Shown: one piece after another, positions 9,154 to 20,946 of the stretch
How the letters are laid out: the number at the start of each line of letters is the position of its first letter
Position numbering within the stretch: position 1 is the first letter of the stretch
Source of the DNA: Clonostachys chloroleuca
Taxonomy: Eukaryota; Ascomycota; Sordariomycetes; Hypocreales; Bionectriaceae
DNA length: 64,000 bases
Direction: 5' to 3'
Assembly: GCA_037952775.1 (NCBI GenBank)
Contig: JBANAY010000001.1
Location: 5,890,001 to 5,954,000 of the forward strand
Position numbers and translations under genes: made by a program
The notes under the pieces: generated by a model
What the model saw: only the letters and a program-made list of their open reading frames with translations
Told to the model about the DNA's origin: nothing
The model's database searches: none

Positions 9154-11730
9154 GATGCTTGCCTTCGTGTAAGCTTCGTCTTGAGGCCCAGGCGGCCAAA
9201 GCCCCTATTTCTCATCAAGGATGATCTAGGATTTGGGAGCTGGACTGTACTATCAGCGATTTTTGGATTCGAGTGCTTCTTGGGAAATATATGTGCGCCA
9301 TCTCAGCACGGCGATGCTGCCTTGGCGATGGTTTTTGATTAAGTGTTATTGTGTTGCGCCTCTATGAGCCATTCAGGCCTTTTGTTTCGCGGATTATTTG
9401 AAAACAAACTGAGAAATATACTCTTATGAGATACACAGTGTTTCAAGTGCTGCTAAACGATGTACTTTGCCCGTGAGTAGTTTATGTTTGTCTAACAACA
9501 ACAGCCTTCTATCTTGTAAAAGCTATTTTTGTGTGCTTGCTCTATTTAACCGTTGGGTTTGAATATCTCACATGAGGATAACCCCATCTCACACCAAGTC
9601 AGCAGCATGACACACACTCCTTCGTTCCAGCAAGGTATATAAGAGACTAAAGGGAAACAGGCTTGCCTATTTTACCAGCTCTTATGAACACGTATTTGCG
9701 AAAGGTCTTAACTAGCTCTGTAATAAATTTATCAAAATTGAGTTATTGGGGTCAATGTACTCATAGCACACTGCATATTTAGGTGTAAGTCAGAACTTTG
9801 GAAGTCTTATACCAGTACTCCGTACTGCGTCTTGAGCGCTTCATGACAAATAGCCGAATAACCCAAACTTCGAACATGTATGTTCCCCCTAGCATAGTTG
9901 ATACCACCACATCTACTGCTTAAGCTAGCTAAAGCGGGCCATATCTAGCCTTTTCCTATCCAATGGGTTGGTGGTAAATTCGTTTTTTTTTTTTTGGTTC
10001 CTAAGACCCTAACACTCCAGACCCTTGTTGTTCATGGCATTGCTGTCGGATAATCCCCTAGTACGAGAGGATTAGTAGGCGTATCACAGAAGAAGTTCAT
10101 ATGCTTGTGTCTGAATCATTCCTATTCCTTGAGCAATGAAGCTCAGAGTGAGATAAATTGAGGGAAAGATCGAGAAAGACGTTCAATATCCTAATTCGAA
10201 GACTTGTCTCGAGCATTGGTCGGAAATAGGGACTGTTCAGAATATCTTGACTTCTTTGCAAGGGATAACTTCACCATTTCCGTAAATGGTCAATCCCAAA
10301 AACCAGATTGTCTTCAGCATATTTGACGCCAAAAATTCCCATAATCATTACACGAAATGTTTCTTCGTCCCTGTACCTTAAGACAGCCATCTCCAGTGCC
10401 AGGGGTCAATCATCTAAACATAAATGCAGCGGGAGCATATGAATAACCGAGCATCGAAGAAAAACCAGCGTCTTACCGTCGCAAGAGGGTTGAGAGATGT
10501 AGATATGATATTGAGTCTGGCCCAAAGGATGCAGCCTGGGCATTTACCATAAGTTAAGATCCTCAGCGCGCTCTTTTCCTGCACGACTCTCAGTACCTCA
10601 AAATGCGGGCGGTGGCCTAATCTGATATTCCTTGAAATGGAACCCACTAAATCGGTGATAATGAAACCCAGGGGAGGATTGAAGGAGAATTAGACAATCG
10701 CACAGAAGACAACAAGTCGGTGACTAGTGTGAGAACATGACCTAAGGCGCCCGGAGGGTGAAAGATAATAAAACGTGCAGATAAACCCTGGATAGCGGGT
10801 AATGAGACTATGCGATCTTTGTATTGGTGTTGGCAAGACAGTTTCTAAGAGCAAACCAAGTGCTTCCTTCACTCATGCGATTCATAGATTCTTCTGCCAA
10901 ACTTCACATCTCGACGTGTAGATCCTCCTGTCGCAATCCTCGCCTAAACAACTGTATACTTCCAAGGGCACTTTCCCAACGGTCGAAAAAATCGATTACG
11001 GCGATGGATCTCACGGACTCACCGTGAGGCAAACATTATGCAACCGAATGCTGCGAAGAAGAATACAACCATCAAGTATGGTGCTCTTCACAGGTATATT
11101 AGGTCATCCAGTGAAGTTCATGATCTATTTTTCCAAGTTGACAATGCTCACTATGAGAAATAGCGCTCCTGGGGATACGAGCTGAAAACGACAGTTGGCT
11201 GTCACTAGGCCTGCCTAAAGGCATGGGACTGACGATTAATAATTAATCACAAACGTGCAAATTGACGAATAAACACAAGGGCCACATCTTCCCTGTTTGC
11301 GTAGTGACTTGTCTCGCTTAAGCAAGTGCTCGGAAACAGACATAATAACCGGAGCAAATTGTGAGGTTCCACACGAATTTGGGGAACGCAAGCTCAAGAC
11401 ACCGATCCCGGTCGGTCGTTACCTTGTAATATGGCCTTTGATCACGACATAGATCACTACGTATTACTATTTTTAGTCAATTTATCACTGGTTTGTTGTG
11501 CTTGTTCGACTAAATCATGCCAAAGACAATGCACGCTTTTGATTTTTGTTACCGCTACCTAGTAAATGGAAACGGAGACCGTAGGATCTCGATTATGACT
11601 TGATTTTTAAACCCATTGAAATTGCACAGAAAAACGAAACGCATCGCGGGTACATCGAACCAATACAAGAATCACACATAAAGCCTGTTCCCTAATGGGA
11701 GGCTACGAAACAAAGACCGGCTTGATGGTC
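9154..11730. other. intergenic, no gene recognised
   Basis: 2.6 kb with no supported gene, including a T13 run at 9983. A short match to the rRNA sarcin-ricin loop (AGTACGAGAGGA, about 10060) has no flanking rRNA sequence. The right part is AT-rich. Confidence 0.5.
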
Positions 11731-13109
11731 TCACGCTGAGGCCTTGCTGTAGAGGCCCTCGACCTTGGCCGCGAGGAGCTTTCTGATCTGCTCAGGGGTC
11801 TTGCCCTTGACAGAGTTGAAGCCGTGGCGGTTATAAGGGAAAAGAAGCATGTTGTCGTCGCTCTTGATGAAGTCGTCGGTCGAGAGGTTGCCACTTGCCA
11901 TGATGATATCGATCTCGTGGCGGATCTGGTCACAGTAGATGTCCAGTGGCAGATCGTTAACATCATCTCCGAAAGGGTTCTCGATCTCGCGGCCGATCAG
12001 AGCCAGACCGAGGATAATATAGGCTGCAAAGATGGTAGCCGGGATGGTGACCCATTCAAGAGTCTTCCAGAGCTGGAATGGGAGAACAAGAATGTAAACC
12101 CAGGTGATTTGAGAGATAGCGATAGAGTAGGCAATAGGCAAGGGAGTGTTCAGAACTCGGTCCGTTCCGGTGAGAATGTCATTCAGGATGGTGATGGAGT
12201 TGAGAGCCTGTGTTTGGTAGATGGGGGCCTTAAAGGTACCATTGTCGATGATGTTGCGAATATAGGTCGAGGAGTAGTTCAGAATCTCCAATGGCACATT
12301 GCCCAGGGGCTTCTCCGACTTCTTGATCAGCTTGCGAGGGTTCGACTCAGCCATTGGGAGACCGAGACGGCTACCAATTCGCTTAAACGTTGAAGGCTTG
12401 GTCCACTCAATATTGTCTGCACGGTGGGCGACGCAGTGAAGATGCTTCAGACGGGGCTCCAGGTCTTCGTAGTGCGTGAAAGGCTCGAAGCGCAGTCTGT
12501 GCTTCAGGGCGATGGAGAAGGTGACTAGCATGTTGCAGAACGAAACCTTGGCCAGGAGATCATCGGTCTTGTGGTCCTCGCGCTCGGCAGCGTACACCCA
12601 AACCACACGGGCCAGGTTTTGGGTGTGGAGGGAAAGCATAGCCCAGTATTTGCGACCTTCGGCGTATCGTTCGTAGGCGGTCGAGTTACGGAAGGAAAGG
12701 GACAGACCGACGACGAAACCGAGAATGGTCAGAAGTACCGAGTTGACACCAACTGCGCAGAACTGTTAGCTATGCGGTCGCGGCGCTGAGGGACGAAGGA
12801 GAAGGGCAACTTACGACTCCACACAAAGTGCGAGATGCAGCAAATAGCTGTCGACCATGCAGCGACAAAGGTCAAGGGGAACATCATTCGGGGGGTAACG
12901 CTCCCGTGAAGCTGCAGGAAGATGGGCCATTTCGAATGATGGGAAATGTCGCGGGGGCCATTCTGGAAGAGAACAAGGTTAGGAGAGAAGATCTAAGACA
13001 ATGCGATGCGGCAGGCAAGGTCTCGTACGAAATAATCATCGGAATCAGTGCTGAGCCTCGGGCTCGCATCGGCCGGCGCAGGCTGCTGCTCTGTGTCTTT
13101 TTCGGCCAT
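11731..13109 (-). CDS. bestrophin / UPF0187 family anion channel
   Basis: Three exons: 13109-13029, 12962-12815 and 12752-11731. The introns are 66 and 62 nt; both have GT-AG ends, with branch-like CTAAC in each. They give 416 residues from ATG 13109 (MAEKDTEQQ...). Exon 2 supplies the first membrane region and exon 3 opens with LGVNSVLLTILGF and the conserved SLSFRNSTAYERYAEGRKYW. Further on come a hydrophobic pair (SQITWVYILVLPFQLW, ATIFAAYIILGLALIG) and ENPFGDDVNDLPLD. The last is the acidic signature equivalent to the calcium-clasp region of animal bestrophins. Family members are pentameric chloride or bicarbonate channels. In fungi, membrane location and ion selectivity are mostly untested. 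The N-terminal ~27 residues are polar and probably cytosolic. Confidence 0.92.
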
Positions 13110-15005
13110 CGTGACGATCGGAGACGGTTGATAATTAGGTGAAAGAATTGACGGTGACTTGGTAAGAAAACTTGATGGGATAAAGAGCGTCAGAAGGAAA
13201 ACAACAAGACCGACTCGATCACGAACTCCTGGTTCACGGTGGAGACTGGGAAGAAAGATGGAAGCCAAGAATTCACCCCAGATCGTCGTGTATTTAAGCA
13301 GACGGGAGAGCACAAGCTAAATGCCAGAACCCTGAAACGCGAATTGGCTGCCTCCCTCAGGGGAAAACGCGCCAAACAAGGAGCTGACCAACGGCTACTG
13401 TCTTATGCAGTGATACGGGGCCTTGAGACTGAAAACACCAATCATTCATCTGGAATCAGGTGCTTGGCGCCGGGCCCCTGGTCTGGGTGGAACGGGAGGC
13501 CAAGAGCTATTTTGAGGAGCATGCCATTGTTTTCACTCTTTGGCAGGATGTCACCTAGGCGGATCTTCACTGTCCAGCCAGTGACCAGTCCTTTGTTCCC
13601 ACGTATCTATCTGTGGGTAGGGCCAGGCGATCACGGAGAGGGTGGTTGAAAGCACATGGCCCATCCAGCCTCTATCAGATCGTCCCATGTTGCTCATTTC
13701 ATGAAGAACCATAACAGCGAAGTGGGAGCTTGCTCTAGCCCCTGACCATGCGAACCAGGTAGGTTCCTGAATTATTAAGGCCGCGGCCCAGAACCGCGCC
13801 GCCATTGATGGCTTGTTTGAACCAGGGGCTGGACATAAGCTTAGCCTATGACCAACGCACAACCAATACGCCTGCAGTCAGCTGAGGTGGAGCCGGTGGG
13901 ACTCACCTAAAAAAAAAATTTACCAACAGAAAACATACCAACAGGAGGATTACAGAAAATGTATGCTCTTCGGGAAGCCGCGTGGCGCTCACACTCTTCC
14001 CGTCCGTTGTTTCAACGTACCACTGAATGGGTGAAGGACCTGTAGAGAGTACACAACCAGACATGACTAAAATGAAACTTGTTCAAGCCATGTAGGACAG
14101 CGGAGCTCACAGTGAGCATCGCTTCTGAGTCAAGTAATCTTGTTGGTGCCGCCACATTCCGTAGCTCCCTTGCTCCCCACCTGAATGATGAACACGCGTG
14201 GATCAGGGATTGGATGAACGAATTATGTATTCTCATAGACAATTCAGCCTTATTTGTTCCAATTATACATGGTCCAGCGAGTCAAGGCCTAACTAAATCA
14301 GATTCGTCCCACTACTACAGGCGGCCTCCCTCCAGCATCACAGACCAACACCACTGGTGTGATCAAACAAAGACATGCAGTCTGGTGGCACATTTTCTTT
14401 GACTACATCTACAATTCGATAATTGCATAGTATTCTCTAACTCGAATTTTTGGATGTTATGCAACAGCGCGTTGCAAGTTGATAGACTGTAAACCCTCTC
14501 GGAACTTTGTTCTGATTTTACTTTACCGACGATAATTAAGTGAAAGCGGATATTTACATACGATTTAACACGTCTGTCTGAATTTTTCCAATTTTTGAAC
14601 TTAATAATTTTTTTAATTTGATGGGGTCCAACCATTTGATGAGTACTGTGTACCAAGTCACTTTACTTTGTTGGACATCTCAAACCTTCAAGTAGGGGTA
14701 ATGCGTGTCCCATAACACACAGGGTAGAGTGTCCAACTTGGTAATGTGAGCGGCATTGTTCAGGTAAGGTAGGGAGAGAAGCTGTTGAGGCCAGTCACTT
14801 TAGAAGAAAGCAATGTTGTCCTTGTATGGTGTTTTACAACAACAAAGTACCAGTAAATCAGTTACTGCCCAGTTGGTTTTATTCTACATATATGCTCTTC
14901 CATCTTCCCCTTATGCCTCGCGCAGCATTACTTGCTTTGCTAATCACCCTCACTTCTTGAATCTTGGTTTCCATCTCAGGCCAGATCTTGAAGTCTCTTC
15001 ACACC
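13110..15005. other. intergenic, no gene recognised
   Basis: 1.9 kb between divergently oriented genes. 14400-14700 is conspicuously AT-rich, and a run of A lies near 13910. No supported gene or RNA. Confidence 0.5.
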
Positions 15006-16042
15006 ATGTCTCGGTCTCTGAAACGAACTCTATTCAAGCGAGCAGAATATCAGATAGTGATCTCAGAGGAGGATGAACCGTTCACCATATACGTCGAGAT
15101 CCGAGCAAAAGATGGCTCGACTTGTACAGTACCTGCTATTCTCGACACCGGTTGTCCAGTAGATCTAGTAAGTCTCTCGTTTGCCCGGGAGCATCTGCGT
15201 GGAAAAGGTGAGGGTGAAAAGATGAGGGTAAAGGACATAAGGGTAAAGGAGTTGAAAGTGAAAGAGATGAGGATAAGAAACGCCTGGAGATACATGGAGT
15301 CAGGGCTCCCGGGGCTAAACTCACAATCTTTGGCGAGTGGCTCGTCCCAATCACAGCCACATGCAGTCAAGGTAAAACGATCACTTTTACAATTTTCTGT
15401 GCAGGTATCGAAAGAGACTCTCGAATGCCCCCATTTGTCCTCGGCATGGCCACGCTCGAAGCCCATAAGTTCTACATAGCCCCTCGACTCCAGAGCTGGT
15501 GGCAATTAGGCAGGCCCCTCATTTCTATCGGGGAACGAACCGATGCAGTCTCGAGTTATAATTTTGAACCATAGAATGCCTTCTTTGATGGTAGGAAACA
15601 GATGCCCTTACGGGTTATTCTTGATACCGGGACCGTAATGGACGGAGTGTCTCTTAACTTTGCAAGGAGGCACTTGGAGCAGGTCAAATCTGGGCCACAG
15701 TGGACCTGGATCGATGTCGAAGGTAAAGAACACCCCTGCGATGGACTTTGGGAGCTGCCTCTTTGTCTCAAAAGCAAAGATCACAAGAAGAGATCATTCA
15801 CTGTTCTGTGCTGGGGTATGGACCTTGGTGAACCGTCTTCCGAGGGTCATCATAGCGTGCGGCTTTCCAAAGCAACGCTCGTGGAGCAGGACATTCTTCT
15901 CGACTGTGAGACTTTGAGCTTCGTTTTTGAAGATCGAATTACGAAGACCGTTAAAACTCCGAAGAATTGGAGCCAAAGGCTTATAGACAAGGCGAAATTT
16001 CTGAACGAGAAGTTGAGAGAGCCCAAGATTGACGAAGAATGA
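15006..16042 (+). pseudogene. two-domain retropepsin-like aspartic protease ORF, broken
   Basis: Starting at ATG 15006 (caccATG), the frame encodes an N-terminal segment and the retropepsin active-site signature AILDTGCPVDLVS (Asp47). The frame is lost at the A4 run 15217-15220. One base extra there would join it to the next frame, which continues with DEDKKRLEIHGV and FVLGMATLEAHKFYIAP. A 59-nt excision, 15208-15266, would also restore frame but has no branch site or pyrimidine tract. The second part ends at TAG 15572. The same frame then runs straight on without any stop to a second signature, VILDTGTVMDGVSLNFA, and ends at TGA 16042. So two protease domains sit in one frame apart from one indel and one stop. 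Retropepsins work as dimers with one DTG per subunit, so a fused pair would form a pepsin-like enzyme. It could also be two adjacent single-domain genes. Confidence 0.65.
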
Positions 16043-16457
16043 ATACCCTGGATGCGATGAGGGGAACAGCCTGGAGAACGATGCCTATTCAGGGATATCC
16101 ACAGAACACAGCGCAGGCCTTTTAATTAAGCGGCACATTTGGTCGGGATTTTGGGGTGGTCAAAGAACTAAAGAGTAATGCAATTGTACAGCCTTAGTTG
16201 TGGCTGTCAGGTTTTACAGAACGAATACAAAACAACCAATTTCAACTGAGATGAAGGTCAATAGCATGGACACATTGTTTTTCATTTGTCATTGATTTTG
16301 CTCAATGGCTCATAGTTTTGAAATGAGATGACATCCCCAAGCAACTGTGGTTTCTTATCCTCTCGTAAGTCTAATGCTACTCTAAATCTGAATGCGCCTG
16401 GGCGCAAGAAGAGAATCCGGCAAGACGATACACCACCATGCCTATCAGAATCCAACC
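16043..16457. other. short intergenic region between convergent genes
   Basis: Presumed 3' UTRs of the convergent retropepsin ORF and the GH12 fusion gene. Nothing else seen. Confidence 0.5.
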
Positions 16458-18919
16458 TTACACATTGACGTTGAGCGCCACGGCGGCGTTCTGGGTCGAA
16501 TTTCCGTAGAAGACCTCGGTACCGCAGCTGGCCGCGTTGAGATACTCGTCGCTCTTGGCAAAGCCCTTGGTGACCATGGCGTCAAGCCAGGTCTTGAGGT
16601 CGATGTAGAGCTCGCTCTCCACGGGAGTGTCGGGGACCAGGCTGCGGACGGTCTGGTTGGTGGTCGCGCGAGTGCCCTCGTAGACGCTCCAGTTTGTGCC
16701 GTACAGCTCCTCAACGGTGGCAGCAGGGGTATCGGACCAGCCGATAGGACGCTGCTCGTCCCAGGTGTGGAGGTACAGGATGAACTCGTTGACAACGTCT
16801 CCTTCGAGTGCGTTCTCAATAGAAGAGGTCTTGACGTTGATGACGTTGGATCCTAGTAGTTGAAAACATTAGCAATCGCGGAATATTTAACTGTTTAGAT
16901 AGAATGGTTTCTTACCCTTGAAGCCATCACCAATGGTTCTGTTCCACCTGAAGAAGGTTGGGATGCTCTTAATCTCGGTGAGGTGGTGGGTGCCGTTCAA
17001 GCTTGCCTCGATGTTGGAGTAACCCTTCATGACGTCGGCAGTATCATCGATCTTCTTAATATCAGTGATACTGGTCCAGTTGACGAGGTATGTGCCGTTG
17101 GACACGACCACGCGGTTGAAGTTTGTGCACTGGGTTCCGTTCATCTTCTCGCTGTTGTACATGTCGTTGGTCACAGACCATGGCATGCCTGGCAGGTCGA
17201 GCTGGTCATTGTTGTCACATTGACGGATCTCGGGAATGATGATGTCGATTCCAGTGGCACCTTCGAATGGAGAGGACGAGGTCTTGGTGGCCGAAGTTGC
17301 GGCTGTGCTGGAAGCGGAAGGCTCTTGGGCGGGGAGGCTGCTAGAAGAGGCGGGAGTGGAAACGGGAGTGGAAACGGCGGTGGTGGTGGGTGTCTGAGGC
17401 AAGTCACTGATGGGGCACACCGTGGTTGAGATGGGGATGGTCTCGGTCACGAAGATGGTTGAGCCAGCTCCGCTTGTGCAACCCTCAGTACCGCTGCCGC
17501 AGTCTGTCACTGTGCGGATAGAGGTGGTGAAGATGGTAGAGGTGGTCAGGCTCTCGGGTGGCAGAGAGCTGGAGGCAGTGATGACAGCTGAGGATCCCGG
17601 GGTAGTAGCATCAGCAGTTCCGGTGGTCACTACTGTGGAGACGGGGATGGTCTCGGTAACAACTGCGGTGCCGTTTCCGGGGCAGTTTGTCACCTCGGAG
17701 CCACAGCTTGTGATGGTTCGGATGGTGGTGGTGAAGATGGTAGAGGTCACATCACCAACGGGGGGCCGGTGATGGAACCCTGCTCTCCTCCTCCAGTTGA
17801 GGTTGATCCAATGGGGTTCGCGGAAGACTCGTAGGAGGTTGGAGTGGCGACGGGAGTGGACACGATTGACGAGACCAACGACGAGGGGATCACCGTGGTG
17901 GTGTAAGGGCGACTCTCTGTGATGACGGTGGCTGGGCAGCTGGTAACCTCAGCGCCGCAGCTGGTGACAGTGCGGATCTCAGTGGTGTAGAGAGTAGATG
18001 TCACATCACCCACGGGTGGGACAGTGGTTGAACCACCCTGTGCACCGCTGGTGGTAGATCCGATCGGCCAGGCGGATGAATCATATCCAGTAGAGCCAGG
18101 TGCGGTCTGGCTGAGGACAGTGGTAGAGACGGGGATGGTTTCGGTGCTGAGACTTGTGGAATCAGCTGGGCAGCTGGTCACTTCAGTGCCGCAATTTGTA
18201 ACAGTGTGAATGGAGGTAGTGAAGATGGTGGAGGTTATATCACCACCGGCGGGTGGCTGGGTTCCAGGAGTTGTGAGAGATCCTCCTGATGTAGTTGCTG
18301 ATCCAGGAACGGTAGTGGTTGCGCCACTCTCGGTTCCAGTGACAATGCTGGAGCCGCCAGTAGCATCTGCAGTGCCGGTGGTAGAGACAGAGCCGAATCC
18401 AGTCGACTGAGTTGATGTGGCAATGGAAGAGTTTCCGGAGGCGGAGGAAGAGAAAGAGGCGGATCCGGTGGGGATCTCGGTGATGGGGCAGACGGTGGTA
18501 GCAATGGGGATGGTTTCCGTCACAAGAACTGTTGAGCCTCCAGGGCAGTTGGTCACTTCGGGACCACAGTTGGTGACGGTTTTGATGGAAGTCGTAAAGA
18601 TCGTGGACGTCGTGAGGCTCTCAGGAGGGAGAGATCCCGGTGTCGTAATGGTTGCAGGAGGGGTGGTTGGCGCGTTGGATGACAGGACGGAGCTGCCAAT
18701 GATCAACCCCGAGGTTGTTGTCAAGCCCTCGGACTCAGAGGCCGTCTGCTGGGCCGAAGAGGAGCTGGGAATGACCTGACCCGGCGTGCCAGTCACGGTG
18801 AACCATTCAGTGACGGTGACGAGGCCGCAGGTCTTCGACTTGGGTTTGCAAGACTTGGTGCATGCTGCCTGGGCGGCCAGCGGCCCCAGGAGGAGTGCGG
18901 AAACAAACGAGTGGCGCAT
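16458..18919 (-). CDS. secreted Ser/Thr-repeat protein with C-terminal GH12 domain (one frameshift)
   Basis: ATG 18919 opens a signal peptide (SALLLGPLAAQA). Then come a short Cys segment and five Ser/Thr-rich repeats of ~45 residues, with the pattern TSTIFTTSI-TVTNCG-EVTNCP-TETIPISTTVCP. The C-terminal ~230 residues match glycoside hydrolase family 12. They include MNGTQCTNF, the EIKSIPTFFRW strand, NEFILYL carrying the likely nucleophile Glu, and CGTEVFYG with the likely acid/base Glu of the GTE-x-F motif. A 63-nt intron (16853-16915, GT-AG) splits the domain; the stop is at 16458-16460. GH12 enzymes cut beta-1,4-glucan or xyloglucan. The frame breaks at the G6 run 17760-17765; one extra G restores PPVGDVTST exactly as in a sister repeat. 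The repeat stalk probably anchors or extends the enzyme in the wall. Ordinary GH12 proteins are only ~240 residues. Confidence 0.8.
17400..18616 (-). repeat. five ~45-residue Ser/Thr repeats with paired cysteines
   Basis: Each repeat has a TST-I/L-F/Y-TT strand, two cysteines about eight residues apart (CG-EVT-CP) and a TETIP-STTV end. They are separated by Ser/Thr/Gly linkers. The pattern is that of ascomycete cell-wall mannoproteins and adhesins, probably heavily O-glycosylated. The fifth copy is more divergent (CGSGTEGC). Confidence 0.8.
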
Positions 18920-20946
18920 GGTCAAATCAATTGACTCTGGATGAAAAGAAACGAATGTGAACTGAACTGAAGCAAAAGAGCGTTGCCTGCACGAATGAGT
19001 GTAGAAAGGAAAGAAAACCCTTGCGAGTTGAGGTCTCTAGATTCCATCATCCAGAGGCATCGAAGCCAGTTAATATCTGTTTGCAACCATCCCGCCACCA
19101 CTTAGACGTCGTACGTACCACCTCCCTTGGCCGTAGAAAGTGCGGTATGCATAAAGTCGCAGCGTTTCAATTGCAAATTGCACAGGCCCTTGCGGTGGAA
19201 CCCGCCCCCTGCCTCGGATCATTTGACGTTTCGGTTCGCCCGGTCCTTGGCTTCTTGGTGAAGAAGATGTGTTTCATTGCCCAAAGCGAAACGTCCGAGA
19301 GAGACCCTGTCAGTGGCTGTGCCTTCGGCATTCGTTTTGGGTTGTCCCAAAACTGACGTTGCCCTGAATTGGGTGATTGATCAAGAATCACGACTGACAA
19401 TAGCACCACAGTCAATATGAGGAGTAGGGATTCAGGCAGGATAAATCAGGATAGTCACTTCCAGACGCATCAATTAATTTGATATTCCTCGCTATTAATG
19501 TTTTATACCTCTTAATTCTGCCTCGGCAATATCTGAGCTCTCGGCAATGCCCGGCCATAAGAAGATTTGCAATGGTGATGGAGTTTGCGTGGACAACAGG
19601 GATGACTCCAACCGCCCATTTTGCACCAAACGTTATTCTCGAGTCCGTTCATCTTCCCGAATCGTGCGAGTAAGCGCTGAGAGAATTCTCCCATGTGACG
19701 TAGATTCGTAACTCCGCATCGGGGAGCCCCTCCCTTTTTGCCTTGTTCATGCGTTTTGCTGCAACTGATCTTGAAACCTTCCCCTGGGCCTTTGAGCTGA
19801 ACTAACACGCAACCAGGATGTGGAATAGTGTTTCGGAGCCCCATCGCACCTCGGGAATGATTAAAGGGACCGCCCATCGACGTTTAACAATGATGTTTGG
19901 ATCACAATCTGTCTGATAATCACGCTGTCAGCGGTGAAAGTCGTAACCCGTGCCAAGCTCCATCTCAGTGGACCGACACTAGTTGTCGTATAGTCCTCGC
20001 TGTTTCTTGATTCAGCCGTGGACATGGCCCATCACCACGGCAGCCTCGGACAAGGAGATCGATACCCCAGACTGTCATCGCCGGCGCTTCAGCTGTCAAG
20101 TTACACCGTGCTGCATATCATATCCTTGCCAATTTTAACATGACGACTCCGCCACTGCCATAATGCCACGGAACTTGCTCAACAGCCTGTCCTATGTAAA
20201 CTACTTTGCCTGGCACCGTGCGCTCTAACTGGGAGAGCAACATCTAAGAGCTGATCAATGATAACGTCGAAAAGTGGCTACCGCGCGGGGCAAAGTCATG
20301 CAATTCTTTCCGGTTTTGTAAACTAGTAAAGAGACTCAAAACAACCGACGATTTGCAGCTAGGGTTGGGTGAGATCGATAGGCCCAATGCCCACTTTGGG
20401 GCTCAGAGAGGGAGGCGGCAATTCATGCCTCCTGTGCTACCATAGGCTCCCCCTAAAAAGATAAAATCCCTTTCATTCCCTGCTCCTGGCCGTTAGTTGA
20501 TGGTGAATAAGGCCTTGTAACACCAAGGCAGGGATCCAGGTTGCCAAGCCTGGTTCCTCACGATTGGGTTTCAGGTGTTGAGGATTTTACGTTGCCTTTT
20601 TCCCGGACCTACTACCCCAACCTTCTCAACACCCACGCCACTCTGCAGACCCCGCCCAGGCCACTCTGGTGATGGGGTCAAAACTTTTCAGCAAAATTCC
20701 TACTGGCGGCCAAGAGATCCATTATTAGAGAAATCACAGAGGGTATTTCCTTTCCAATACGGGAGAGAGTTTGATATAAAGTTAAACGGCAATGGAAGAT
20801 GCCAGAACCCAACAACTCACCACAATGAATGATTTTCTTTCCAATAAAGTCGCATCAAATGGTGACGGATTGACTATAACAAGGGCTTTCTAACAAAATG
20901 ATTTGTGTGCAATGCGCAGCTCCAGCTAATCTATTCAACGACAATA
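18920..20946. other. intergenic, no gene recognised
   Basis: 2 kb with the promoter of the GH12 fusion gene at its left end. A 121-codon open frame on the minus strand (19512-19877) has no recognisable domain and I do not call it. Confidence 0.5.

Noticed and set aside
10055..10075. match to the rRNA sarcin-ricin loop (AGTACGAGAGGA)
   Set aside because: Only about 12 bases match and the flanking sequence is not rRNA; likely chance.
15372..15404. GTAAAA...TGTGCAG segment resembling an intron in the retropepsin ORF
   Set aside because: At 33 nt it is too short for splicing, and the in-frame translation across it fits the protease domain.
19512..19877. 121-codon minus-strand frame
   Set aside because: Cys/His/Gly-rich but with no motif order of a known family, no signal peptide and no promoter evidence.
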